64,000 nt of DNA from Deroplatys truncata (GCA_030765065.1 CM060980.1:60372364-60436363); one strand, 5' to 3'. Shown: positions 44,170-55,300, counted from the first letter of the stretch. Program-made: numbers and translations. Notes: generated by a model from the letters alone, not told the origin.

Positions 44170-45490
44170 CAGCCACATTGGAATTATAAATTTGGATACT
44201 TGCGAAGAAGGCTTTAGGTCTTCGTTAAGAATGCCATGGAATAGAACCTAGTTGTTACTTCACAGAGAATGCACGTAAAATACAACAGATAAATGTCGTG
44301 AATATTCCATTCCAAGCAATATAGTCTATGGATGGTCACGATTTAGTAACTGAGACAATTCAAAACTAAAGAGAATCGAACCACCCAACAACGTTTCGAT
44401 ACGATGCGATAGGTATGCCAAAATAATTTAGTAAGTCTCATATAAGAAAGTTTTGCTTTCTTTCCTCTGTATATTGTAATACAATTCTTTAGGCAGGGTA
44501 TGCTATATAACTGAAGATAACTGCTTTCTTTCCTCTGTATATTGTAATACAATTCTTTAGCAGATAAGTGAAGAAGGAAAAGTGTGTCAACTAACATTAG
44601 AAGTCTGTCCATTGATATTTTATCATTAACAACAAGAGAAGGTTATTTTGCTCGATGACCGCAGCCTGTACACACGTTAACTGGATGGTCTGGGAATGGG
44701 GAACTTTTATATTTACCAGCTGCACTCTATTTTGTTGTATAATATATAAGGGTTTCTCTATCGTGTGACAACTACGTAGCTTAATGTGATGTAACGGTGT
44801 AACCAAAGAGAAGACACTAAAGTTTAAAATTTCATCTACTGTATGTATCTAAAATCTGTCATTGCTACCGATGCTTCTTCGATAGCCAAAAGGTACTTGT
44901 AGGCTATACTGCATTTGAAGAACTTGGAAGACTATCGGGCATTAAAAAATAGAACGCTCCGCCTATGTTTCACATCCTTTTTCGTGAGAATCATAGGAAT
45001 AGGCGTACGAATAGGGAATAGCTGTACGAAATTATGATTATAAGGGATAAAGAGAGCATTCAGCACAAAACGTTTCTAGATAATTGTACGATAATTTCAT
45101 AAAGGACGGAGGGAGGTAAATTAAATTGATTAAATCACTCGGGTTTAAACAGCTATACATGCAACGTCGTTTAAGCACATAACGATGTAAACAACATAAA
45201 ATATGCATCGCGAAAATATTTTGGTTCGTGACTCTTAGGAATATGTAACGCGTACGTTACCTAGAATTAAGTATGCAAAATGTAAATGGAAATCAGGCCA
45301 ACTATGGACCAGAGGTACAGCGGCGGAGGATGCTGAGATGCAATTGAGACTAAATTTTCCGCTAATACTGTAGTAATGACAAAAATCAAATAAAGCCGAA
45401 GAAGTTATAACAAAATAGTTTAATGCGAGTTTCCTTTCTAGAGAAAACGGGTGTGGTGGTCGAAATACATAAATGGGCCCAATTTTTAAT
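44170..45490. other. No gene recognised; small internal duplication
   Basis: The block CTTTCTTTCCTCTGTATATTGTAATACAATTCTTTAG is present twice (about 44,455-44,491 and 44,524-44,560), a 69-bp tandem duplication. Nothing else recognised. Confidence 0.5.
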
Positions 45491-45499
45491 TTCTCTGCT

Positions 45500-46285
45500 G
45501 CTTACCTATAGTAAATAGAGGTATTATTGTATTCCACCCAAAAATAAATTTCACTGGAAGTATATGTTTTGAGGCCCCCTAAAACAAAAAAAAAACATTT
45601 TTAGAAAAATGTCCATATATGTGTGCATATATGTTTGTGAATACACTCAAATCGAAAAGTCAGTTAAATACTAAACTTAGTAAATAATTTTAGCATCTTC
45701 TTAGCATGCAAGATAAAGATTCTCAAGAAATATCCCCACTCCAAACGGCCCTTTACATAGAAAACGGTTCGAAGGTGTTGATTTTCTCAAATGTGGCTCT
45801 AACGGTTTGGATTAAAATACCATAAAATTTATATATTTTTACGACAAATCAAATGTATATTTTATATTTTCGGGAAGTAGGCTCTGAAGTCCTCTTCATT
45901 GTGAACGACATTTGCATAATTGATAAACCGTAAGATATAGACAAAAGCTTGCTAAAGATATTGAACATGTTAAAGCTCACAATTGTGTCATATATACTTG
46001 GATTTAATTTTGAAGTACTTATACTTTTCTCAACTGGGAAGTTGTTATTCTTTCTCTTTCTCTCTTGTGGTCATGTAAAGAGCAAGGAATTTCAAAGACA
46101 TCTCATAGCCGCATGCTCTTTAAAATCTGACTATATGTTTGCTTGCTGTATCCTACAACGAAATGTGTAAATGTGATGATATTATCTGAATTAACAAGAA
46201 GTAGATAGAATAATAAGCTTTTGTAAGAATAGTTTGTAGAAGAGTGGGTAGAGAAAACCACGTGAGTGTAACATATTTATTTAAA
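45500..46285 (-). mobile_element. Family R copy, minus strand
   Basis: Begins with TTACCTATAGTAAATAGAGGT...GTATTCCACCCAAAAATA and ends with GTGGGTAGAGAAAACCACGTGAGTGTAACAT. These are the right and left ends of the plus-strand copies at 49 and 52.7 kb, reversed. The CA-rich middle is reduced to ATATGTGTGCATATATGTTTGTG. It is more diverged than the other long copies. Confidence 0.7.
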
Positions 46286-46323
46286 GTAATTCAATGATTT
46301 ATACATTTTTTCACTCTAGAATT

Positions 46324-47291
46324 TGAAAGAAGGTTGTAGCCCCACGTCTAGGTGCCAATTTGAAGATAAGTTTACTTTGAGGGAGTTGTATTGTAGTTCA
46401 ACCTTTGGGGAGCCAAACTTGAAGTAGTTGCAACCACGTGCGATACAAAGTTTCCGGTGGCCTTCGCCCCAACGTTCACTTGCCGGTGGCCTTTGCCCCA
46501 AGTTCACTTTCCGGTAGCCTTCGCCCCAACGTTTAGGAATCAACTTTGTATTTTAATGTTTCTTTAAATATTATATATGTTTATGTTTGCCTCGGCTGCG
46601 TCAGTATTAATTTGTAGAAACATGTACCTCTTAGCAGGGTGTGATGCAGCTAAAGAATGTAGGCTTACACAAATTATAATTTTTACTTCACTCCTTTTAT
46701 TAATCCTTCACACGATTAAGTAACGTCACTAATATAGAGAGCTATGAGATTATTTATTAATTACTTGCACTTTTTAACAGTAAACTTTATAATATTCTCC
46801 CGTGATGAATTTTATGTCGCACACTGAATACATACCGAGCGAACTGCACAGGAACGTTGCCTTATAGCGACTGGCGTTTACCGCTTAAATTTGTAAATGT
46901 TTCTATTTCAAGGCTCTGATTGGCTAATCCTACTCCATAGAATACTTTTATTTGACTTTCAGCTTTTCTGGTTGTTTATTGGCCACTTATAAACTGTTTT
47001 AAATATTAAATTATTCTTCCAAGAATTACTAGTAGCATTATTAAGCTTTCCAATTCATATTGCCTCAAGGTTACCTCTTTGTTATCTAATTGTTAGCAAC
47101 ATTATTAAATTACCTAATACATTCACATAACATTATTATACATGTAGACAATAATATAAACATATACAATGACTGTAATATACACTTTTTATATATTGTA
47201 GTATACACATATTGCTTTAAGGCGGGCAGTTATTATATTTGATATTATATAATTAGACTGAAATCATTTAAGTGTTAAAAATACTGCCTCA
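46324..47291 (-). mobile_element. Solo LTR E with internal primer-site repeats
   Basis: 968 bp flanked by AATT at 46,320-46,323 and 47,292-47,295. On the minus strand it starts TGAGGCAGTATTTTTAACAC and ends CCTTCTTTCA. It is homologous to LTRs A-D. Inside its end are primer-site-like motifs at 46,339-46,357 (GCCCCACGTCTAGGTGCCA) and about 46,402-46,416, each followed by T..GAAG. Three tandem GGCCTTCGCCCCAACGTT units follow at about 46,448-46,533. Because the AATT also occurs as the LTR-to-primer spacer, the duplication is weaker evidence here than for A or B. Confidence 0.78.
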
Positions 47292-47295
47292 AATT

Positions 47296-48011
47296 ATAGC
47301 GCTCTGTTCACACGAGCGTAAATTGGTCTACGCTAGGAATGAAGCGTAGTTTCTCCATCCAATGCTAACGAACTTGCCAAGTTTCCGTTTAATGCGTCTT
47401 TGCACACAAGAAAGGAATTGTCTGGTGCGTTAACCGAAGAAGGCAACAACTTGGTATTGGCCGATCTCTTATTCTTTTCCATCCAGCATGAATATTAATA
47501 ACTCTTGTGACATTCTGCTTTCTTCCCATTCTCCCTCTTCTAAATGAATGACAATAAAAACAAGAAAAATTCTGGTCAACGACGCGTAAAGACTCGCCAT
47601 TACTTCCTCTCATCTATGTTCCATTTTAATAGCGACACACACCATTTAATAATTTCGGAAAAGAGAGAAAAGGCGAAGGGAAGAATCTTGGAAAAGGAAT
47701 ATATTTCGCATTAAAACTCTTCCAATGAATTGTCTCCTCTGGTCTATATTTTCTGGTTCCGTTCTACTTGCTAAACCGAAATGAGCAAGCTTTGCTCTGT
47801 ATCACATTTTACGCCATTCTTTTCAGAAGTAAATTATTCGTCTGTATTAATCTGGTGCCACTTTCACTGGCTGTTGTTTTGAATTTCACTTTGAATGACT
47901 ACAGTACAGCACGCACATCTTATTTGAGCATCTAGATCCTGCTTAACAATGTTGAGACAATTTTTCTTAATTGCAATTATTGTTTTAATTTTTGATGTTG
48001 AAATTTCCTTA
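47296..48011. other. No gene recognised; possible DNA-element relic
   Basis: The stretch 47,300-47,640 starts GCGCTCTGTTCACACGAGCG, in the style of some DNA-transposon ends, and has a minus-strand frame (47,389-47,613) of unknown nature. No matching inverted end was found. Confidence 0.3.
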
Positions 48012-48104
48012 ATTTTACCAATAACTAATACACCTTTTAGATGAAATATAGTAATTTATAGTAATATAGTACTTATTTTATCTAAAAGGTGTATTAGTTA
48101 TTGG

Positions 48105-48110
<6 letters not shown>
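48012..48110. repeat. Perfect 31-bp inverted repeat with 37-bp loop
   Basis: 48,012-48,042 and 48,080-48,110 are exact reverse complements (ATTTTACCAATAACTAATAC... and its mirror). The AT-rich loop is 37 bp. The right arm runs directly into an AC microsatellite at 48,112. A transcript or single strand would fold into a strong hairpin. Confidence 0.95.
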
Positions 48111-48143
<33 letters not shown>

Positions 48144-48270
48144 AGTGGTACCTTTTATAAATACTTTTTTTATTCAGGGAGCCTCAAAACGCGTATTTGG
48201 GTGAAATTTCAGTATAGTATATTTGGGAGGAATGGAACACTTATGCTTACCATAAGTAAGTAGAGGATGT
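48111..48270 (+). mobile_element. Right-end fragment of family R starting at its AC tract
   Basis: (AC)n at 48,112-48,137 is followed by TTTTTTTATTCAGGGAGCCTC, AAAACGCGTATTTGGGTGAAA and GCTTACCATAAGTAAGTAGA, the normal order of the right third of family R. Confidence 0.7.
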
Positions 48271-48277
48271 AAAAATT

Positions 48278-48404
48278 TTGATGCGTTACATTCACATGCT
48301 TTCTCCATCTCCGCCTATTAATGAGTATACAAATTATTCTTACCAAAATTATTTTCCTACCTACTTCATTTTATTCGAGATAAATCTTCTGTGGAATGGC
48401 AGCA

Positions 48405-48440
<36 letters not shown>

Positions 48441-49090
48441 ACACGCATATATATGCAAAGGAAATATTCATAGTTAAATATTTAAGAACTGGACCCTATA
48501 CGCTGGTATTTAAATTCCATACTCATTGAGAGAAAGAGCTGAAAATCGGCAGTATCAATAATTCGAACAAGCATTAACGGATATCTCGGAATTGACTGAT
48601 GCTACACAAAAGTTATTTGATATAAATTGTGTGTTTTTAAAGAGATCTGTATTTTTTGTGTGGTACGTTTTCGCCTATTGGTGTACACATTATATAAGTT
48701 TCCTTCTTAATGATGAGGATTTTACAAGCTATTTCCGGAAAATTCAAGATATACATTTAATTTTAATGTAAATAATTTTAACATATGTTATTTTAATCAA
48801 AAGCGATAGCCATTTTTCATAAAATAAAAAAAATGTTCCATGTGACGGGTAGTTTGGGATGGTGGATACTCTTGTAAACTTTTGTGTCGTATCTTTGGAA
48901 ATTACTGAACTTAAATGCCACGTTTGGTACTTATCCGACATGTAATTGTTTAGTTATGCTGTTCACAGACACGGGCATGTATCTAAAAAATTTTTTTTAA
49001 GGGCTCTCAAAAATATTGATGTCGAATTTTTGTGTGGAATGCAATTCCTTCTTACCTACTATGTACGTGGTAGAGAAAGTAAAAGAGGCT
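48278..49090 (+). mobile_element. Family R copy with an inserted AC tract
   Basis: Starts GCGTTACATTCACATGCTTTC and ends TACGTGGTAGAGAAAGTAAAAG. A second AC tract at 48,405-48,444 lies near the left end, where other copies have none. The central block (AAGATATACATTTAATTTTAATG, GTTCACAGACACGGGCATGT) follows the family order. The frame at 48,278-48,529 reads the AC tract as Thr-His repeats and is not a gene. Confidence 0.72.
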
Positions 49091-49156
49091 TCCCCGGTAA
49101 GTATTAGATTGCAAGATGAAAGGGAAGCAAAACAATCTGATGGTTACACTCACATG

Positions 49157-49968
49157 ACTTTCTCTACTCTTGTACAAACCATTTTTAGAAACGCTTATTC
49201 TCCATATGCATCACGATAATCGAGATATCGAGATGTTAATCTTATTGCTAACTTTCTTGTAGATGCAAGGGGAATTGGTTGGCTTTAAGTGATAGTCAAA
49301 TGTTTTAAGAGTTGGTTGCTATGTGCAGTATTCTATTCTCTTTGCATTACCAGGACAAAAAAAATGAATAACGAATTTGAGAAAAAGTATAAGTATTGCT
49401 AAATTTAAGGGAATAACAAGCAATATCTCGAAAATGGTTCACCCAAAAAAATGTATATGACATAAATTGTGTTTTTAACGCGATCTACATTTTTTGTGTA
49501 GTAAAATTTTGTCTATCTCTTATGGTTTACCAGTTATGCAAACGTCGTTCACAATGAAGAATACTTTTACAGACATTTCCAGAAAATTCGAGATATACAT
49601 TTCATTTGTCATGAAAATACCTTAAATATATGATACTTTAATCAAAATCGTTAGAACCATTTTTGAAAAAATTAAAATTTTCGAAAAATGTTTCATGTAA
49701 AGGGTAATCTGAGGTGGGGAATTTTCTTGAAAACCTTCTGTCGCATCTCTGGAAGATACTGACACCTAAATACCAAGTATGGTGTTTATCCGACTATTCG
49801 TTTCTGAGTTATGCTGTTCACAGACACACAGACACACACACGGACATGTTTCCAAAAATGCTTCTTTTTTGTATTCAGGGGGTCTAAAAATTTCCGGAGA
49901 AATCTCGGTATCAAATTTTTGAGTGGAATACAATACTTCCCCTACTTATTATACGTAGTAGAGAAAGT
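49157..49968 (+). mobile_element. Family R copy, near full length
   Basis: 812 bp between the 12-bp inverted ends ACTTTCTCTACT (49,157-49,168) and AGTAGAGAAAGT (49,957-49,968). Conserved sequence extends about 20 bp further left (GATGGTTACACTCACATG). It is closely similar to 52,753-53,611 over its whole length. The middle holds GAGTTATGCTGTTCACAGAC and a short CA-rich run. No coding capacity is seen, so it is non-autonomous. It lies 66 bp after the previous copy, in the same orientation. Confidence 0.8.
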
Positions 49969-49999
49969 AAAAACGCACAGGAAGAAGGCACAAGAAATG

Positions 50000-50675
50000 G
50001 CTTGGCAGTGGAAACCGGAACAAATGGCATCTCTTAATGTTAATTGGAAGTATATATTTAAATACCTTATTCAGTATAATATAATATTGAATTAGTTAAA
50101 ACAATCACTTAAGGAGCAGTAATTAATTCAATTTTAACAACATGAAAGGTGAGTTTGGTGTTGGACTAGAAATGTTAACCTCTTCCTATTTCCCGTTTAA
50201 ATGTTTTATTTTTTTTCGGGCGGTCTGTATCCATTGCTTATTTTTGCGATATAGGCTTTAAAACCCTTTAACTCTGGAAGGGAAAGAAGTCGATGCTATA
50301 CCTTTGAAACGGTGAATACAGAATTCTCTCCACCTGTATATCGTGTGCCTTTCACGTAGCAATGGTGTGGAGCTCGTAAAGTGTATCTGTCTGCAGAGGA
50401 GGTTATCGCGTATTGTTATGGACGGCAGACGCGGTATGCTAATAGCTAAGTGCCTCACGTTAGATAGAACTGGAGTGAGTTTGGAGACTCCAAGGAGGAA
50501 GTGAGGGGGAAAAGAGAAAGAAAAAGTAATACTCGTGTGTGGTGAGATCAGGGTTGTCCATCGCAAGAACAGTAGCTGGTGAAATGTATACATTCAGGTG
50601 AAATTACATTTCTAATTTGCTTTTCGGCAGGAAACAAATAAAATCGAGTACACTGCAGTGCATAAATGTGGCCTA
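50000..50675. other. No gene recognised
   Basis: A GC-richer block at 50,260-50,600 holds a 111-codon minus-strand frame (50,258-50,593) that is rich in S, F, L and P and has no family I recognise. It is more likely repeat-derived than a host gene. Confidence 0.3.
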
Positions 50676-50686
50676 TTCCTCTAGAT

Positions 50687-50840
50687 CAGAGGTGGCGAAA
50701 AGGGACTCGCGAGTCATTTTGACTCGTAGACGCCATTCCCTCGCTGCCACAGTCCATTTGTTTTTCACATACTATTGTGTGATGCAGTGCGTGTTACATA
50801 TTTGGTGACTCACGGAAGGAAGGTATTTTCGCCACCCTTG
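50687..50840. mobile_element. hAT-type miniature element 1
   Basis: 154 bp with inverted ends CAGAGGTGGCGAAAA and TTTTCGCCACCCTTG. It is flanked by the 8-bp duplication CTCTAGAT (50,679-50,686 and 50,841-50,848). CAG.GGTGGC-type ends with an 8-bp duplication indicate the hAT superfamily. It is too short to encode anything. Confidence 0.9.
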
Positions 50841-50848
50841 CTCTAGAT

Positions 50849-51000
50849 CAGTGGTGGTGAAAATGGGACTCGCGAGGCAGTGTGACTCGGAGGCGCCACT
50901 CCTTTTCTAGCTGCCTGTTCATTTGTTTTCCATATGCTGCTGAGTGTTGTGCATGTTGCATATTTGATGACGAGAGAGAAAGGCATTTTCGCCACCTTTG
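50849..51000. mobile_element. hAT-type miniature element 2, adjoining element 1
   Basis: 152 bp with ends CAGTGGTGGTGAAAA and TTTTCGCCACCTTTG. It is similar to element 1 (GGGACTCGCGAG, GACTCG.AG.CGCCA, CATATTTG.TGAC). On its left it shares CTCTAGAT with element 1, and on its right is ATCTAGAT (51,001-51,008), one base changed. The two elements thus stand as element-duplication-element. Confidence 0.9.
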
Positions 51001-51009
51001 ATCTAGATC

Positions 51010-52725
51010 ATAATAACGTTTTCTGCTCCGTAAGGTTTCCACTTACACGTAACCAACATTTGACACCAACCAGCCGGTATTAGTTCTCTATGTCACTGAC
51101 ATGGAAAACAATTCAGGGACCTAAAAGTGAAGCAAATGAATTATGTTATAATCGATGTGAAATGAAATGGTGGTTAGGATACCGCCTCTATGAAGGAGTT
51201 TCGCTATGATTTGTATACAAGGAAAGGCTAAAAGAAATCAACATCATTCGGCCTTCTAGAGAAAGAGATGAATTATTTGCATGTGTCATGAAATTAGACG
51301 ACAGCTACGATATTTATAGGAGAGCTTTCATCAAATTCATAGTGAAGAAAGTTAAAGTTACCGACGTTCGATTGCGGCAGTAAGAAAACGGTGGTTTAAA
51401 ATGAAAATAAAATGTTTAAGTTTGTTAAAAGAACAAGCAAACGAAACTTATTCCTAAATTTTCAAAATATTATATTTTAGTTTTGCGCCAAAATTCAAGA
51501 TACCCTTCAAATGCCTCCAGTTCGGCAATTCGGTCATATTTCGGAAGGTAAAGTACTCTCCCAATCCAATCCAATGCAATCTAGAATTATGCTCGAGGAA
51601 TAGGAGGAGGTCACGCTGACAGAGATTGGGGCTAAATTTGCAGTACCAGCATAAACAGCTGCGTTTGATTGTGAGCCAAGTTTTATGCACGTCAGAATAC
51701 AAGGAAAGAAAAATCCAGATAGGTAAACATGAAATTGAATAATTTGATGTTATCGGATTTTCAGCTTGAACAGACTGGAATCAGATCAAAGAATATAAAA
51801 AAGGTTTATAATAATAATAATAGTAATAGTAATAATAATAATTATATATGGCCTAATGCTAATGATGATAGCTCAAGTCAAATCTTGTTATTAAAGAGCG
51901 GTTCAAGTGAACTTGCGATATTTTTTATTTTCCATTGATTTTCACTTGCCAAATTTGACAAAGAATACTTATACAAACCTTGAAAATTTAGGGATTCAAA
52001 GCCAGTGATAAAAACGTACCTAATTACCTTAAGAGAAGATGGCATTGGCATAAAGTCAATGCTTAGTTTCAGCTTTATTTTAATCTTTCGTATTTGAAGG
52101 ATTTATTTATAAAACTTTTAGAACGCAACAATAATTGCCCGAAATTGACAAACTATTCTTACTGTGCCTGCCCTTTTTCATTAATATCAAATATCTTGTC
52201 TATTTCTTAGATATATAATATCCATTGTTACTCCTTGAGGCGTTAAAACCCTGCAAGTGATTTTCATGTATAGTCACACAAAACAATATATTCGAGTGAA
52301 TGGAATTGTGCCGTTATAATTTCTAGTGGATATGCTCATAAGGAGATACTAAACCGCCTCGTCCGCGCCCAGCCTAGTTCTGGCACCCCACTTAATGTCT
52401 TATTTATGCCCCCTTTTCCTTTTCTCCTAGGCCTGAAAGCCAACTGTGTTGATAGGTTTATGTTTGAGTACCAGACCTGAAATTACCCTAATACGAGATG
52501 GATTCAACCACAGGCTTGTGTGGGATGTCGTTGCGAAGAAAGCCTTCCAGCCATTCAGGTGAAAAGTTTCAGTACTCCTCCCCTTTTACCACTCACCTAA
52601 ACCTGGTCTTTGTTCTTAGGAGAATGCGTGTTTGTTGGACTTGAATTCAAACCAACAAGAGATTCGCTCGCCCAGCACTCTGTGGAACACAAATAATATG
52701 GAGTTAAATAAAAATATTATAGAAA
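51010..52725. other. No gene recognised; TAA-type microsatellite
   Basis: A (TAA/TAG)n run lies at about 51,808-51,844. A GC-richer patch at 52,340-52,680 has no coding signal. The 82-codon minus-strand frame at 51,454-51,702 is not recognised. Confidence 0.4.
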
Positions 52726-52752
52726 AAAAATCTGATGTGTTACACTCACATG

Positions 52753-53611
52753 ACTTTCTCTACTCTTGTACAAACTATTTTTACAAACGTTTATTCTCCA
52801 TATGCTTCATGTTACTCGAGATATCGAGATGTCAATCTTATTGCTAATTTTCTTGTAGATGCAAGGGGAACATGGTAGGTTATAAGCGATAGTCAAATAT
52901 TTTAAGCGCTGGTTGCTATGTGGCGCATTCTATTCTGTTTGCATATCCAGGACATAAAAATTAAATAACGAATTTGAGAAAAAGTATAAGTATTGGAAAA
53001 TTTAAGGGAATAACAAGCAATATCTCGAAAATGGTTCACTCAACTAAAAAAATGTATATGACATAAATTGTGTATTTTAACGCGATCTACATTTTTTGTG
53101 TAGTAAAATTTTGTCTATCTCTTATGGTTTACCAGTTATGCAAAAGTCGTTCACAATAAAGAATACTTTTGGAGACATTCCCAGGAAATTCAAGATATAC
53201 ATTTTATTTGTCATAAAAATATCTTAAACATATGATATTTTAATCAAAATCGTTAGATTCATTTTTGAGAAAATTAAAATTTTCGAAAAATCTTCCATGT
53301 AAAGGGTACTCTGGGGTGAGGGGATTTTCTTGAAAACCTTCGTTTCGCATCCTTGGAAGATACTGAACCCAAATACCAAGTTTGGTGTTTATCCGACTGT
53401 TCGTTTCTGAGTTATGCTGTTCACAGACACACACACAGACAGACACACAGACACACAGACAGACACACAGACACACATACGGACATGTTTCCAAAAATGC
53501 TTTTTTTGGATTCAGGGGGTCTCAAAACTTGTATTTCCGGTGAAATCTCGGTATCGAAATTTTGGGTGGAATACAATACTTCCCCTACTTACTATACGTA
53601 GTAGAGAAAGT
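52753..53611 (+). mobile_element. Family R copy, near full length, with CAGA microsatellite
   Basis: 859 bp between ACTTTCTCTACT (52,753-52,764) and AGTAGAGAAAGT (53,600-53,611). It is highly similar to 49,157-49,968; the main length difference is the (CA/CAGA)n tract at 53,422-53,478. The preceding GATGTGTTACACTCACATG is also shared. The open frames at 53,240-53,494, 53,353-53,601 and 53,414-53,695 are translations of this tract. Confidence 0.82.
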
Positions 53612-53614
53612 AAT

Positions 53615-54870
53615 AAAAGCATCGGCACGCTTCCATGCACTCAACTGTACATATTTTCCCAGAAGTTTATTTTAGCCACATATGAAAAAAATTAGGGTGA
53701 TAGTTGGAAGACAAATTTTATTCTCCGAATATTATTGCTTTTGGTAATCACACACTCACATCAGAAACTGTAAAATGGAAGTTTATCATAACAGGCACAT
53801 TTGTTTAATTTTGTTTAGGTGTAACAAATCTTAACAGCCTGTAAATTTCACTTTTAATAGGGTAATCTGAAGTAATCTAAGAGCGTATTTTTGAAAATTG
53901 ATACCAATGTATATGAAAAGAAAACCACACGTCACAAATAAATTATCCTCAAATTGAAGTGCCTAAATACATATAAAATACTATTGCGTAACTATTCAGG
54001 TAGATATTTTAATGTTACCTATTAGAACTATAAAACTAAAACAGGAATATCTAAAAAATGTATCCCAATGAATCTGGTTAATATAATGGATGAATTTAAT
54101 TTAAAATGTCACACTTAAATATCATCTCCAGTGCATACTTGTGCATAATACAGATGGTATTCTTTTTTGGAATACCAATATTTTTAATACTCAAGGAAGC
54201 TTTGTGTCTTAACTGCTGTACATATAAAACTGTCAATGTCTATGTGAATTGCTGCTTGAATTACACCATTGTTGTGTAGAGAATTTCTCAAGAAAGGTTT
54301 AGGTATCAGTCATTCTAGAACAACAACATGTAGTACGAGAAAGCAGCTATATGTCGTAAAAAATAATAACAGGGCTATTATTAGGAAGGAATTTATTTAT
54401 TTTATCAGAAAGTTTCTTCCTCTCCTTCTTACGAACCTTTTATCACAGTATTCTTTCATAAACTATTGAAATTGAGGTATAAAACGACAAAAATGTGTTC
54501 GAATTTAATTTACCTCGGTTTTGCCACCAGTTGTTTATTGTATATGTTTCTCAGTGTATGATGGAAAACAGAAATATTTTACGACTATGTACTTCTAAGC
54601 CTAGAGATTTGCTCAATTAAAATGAAAAGTGTTTAAGTACTATCAAATAATGGCTTTTTCTTCAAAAAGGCTTGAAAGGCTTTGTAGCTTTGTTTATATG
54701 AAAATATATTTCTATATATGTAAATAAACTGTATAAACCTGATGTAAAAATATTATGGGTTCATAATTGAAGTTTTAATTAAGCGTTAGGATATAGCATA
54801 TACTTGAATTTGTATTTTTATGGATGTGAAAAGAGCAGTGAAGTCGCAGGTCATCTAGGTTAGTAAACTT
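53615..54870. other. AT-rich stretch, nothing recognised
   Basis: No coding or repeat family identified. Confidence 0.4.
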
Positions 54871-54879
54871 AGTGACTTT

Positions 54880-55300
54880 ACCGAGTAGGATGCTCAGGCG
54901 GGAACGTCTGTCTTTCGTATTCGGGAGGTCTCGGGTTCAATCCCTGGTGACAGCCGACTCTGATCTATGGGTTTTTCGTGGTTTCTCCGGGGTCGACAGG
55001 TGAGAAATGGGGTAGTTTCTTTTCTACCGCGATTTCCTTTCCGTCATTTCTCTGTGCTTTCTTGGTGTTTCTTCTCCCTATGCTTCCGCTGTGTTTCACT
55101 GTAGCAGCCGGCAACAGAATCAACAGCAGCTATTGAAGACAAAGTTCAAAGGGTGACATCAGGCAATTCGTCGTCAAACTTGACGCACCATCGCGGGGCT
55201 TCGAATTGAGGATCATCAGAAACTGAGGAAGCCACACTACAAATCAAACCCAGTGACCAATAACACGAAAAGGAAGGAAGGAAGGAAGGAAGGAAGACAA
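54880..55300 (+). mobile_element. tRNA-derived SINE (family S3), plus strand
   Basis: The head has TAGGATGCTCAGGCGGGAAC (A-box region) and the B box CGGGTTCAATCCC, then GGGTTTTTCGTGGTTTCTCC, the S3 body signature in sense orientation. The distal part (GTAGCAGCCGGCAACAGAA ... GGCAATTCGTCGTCAAAC, about 55,100-55,180) is found again, without the head, at 58,930-59,010. A (GGAA)n run at 55,271-55,295 may be the tail. The minus-strand frame 55,146-55,376 is not a gene. Confidence 0.65.

Noticed and set aside
47300-47640. Harbinger-type DNA transposon
   Set aside because: Only one end looks suggestive; no matching inverted end or transposase motif was found.
50258-50593. A 111-codon host gene on the minus strand
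   Set aside because: No recognisable domain or conserved start context, and low-complexity S/F/L-rich composition.
53240-53695. Three open frames with His-Thr-Asp or Cys-Val repeats
   Set aside because: They translate the (CA/CAGA)n microsatellite inside a family R copy.
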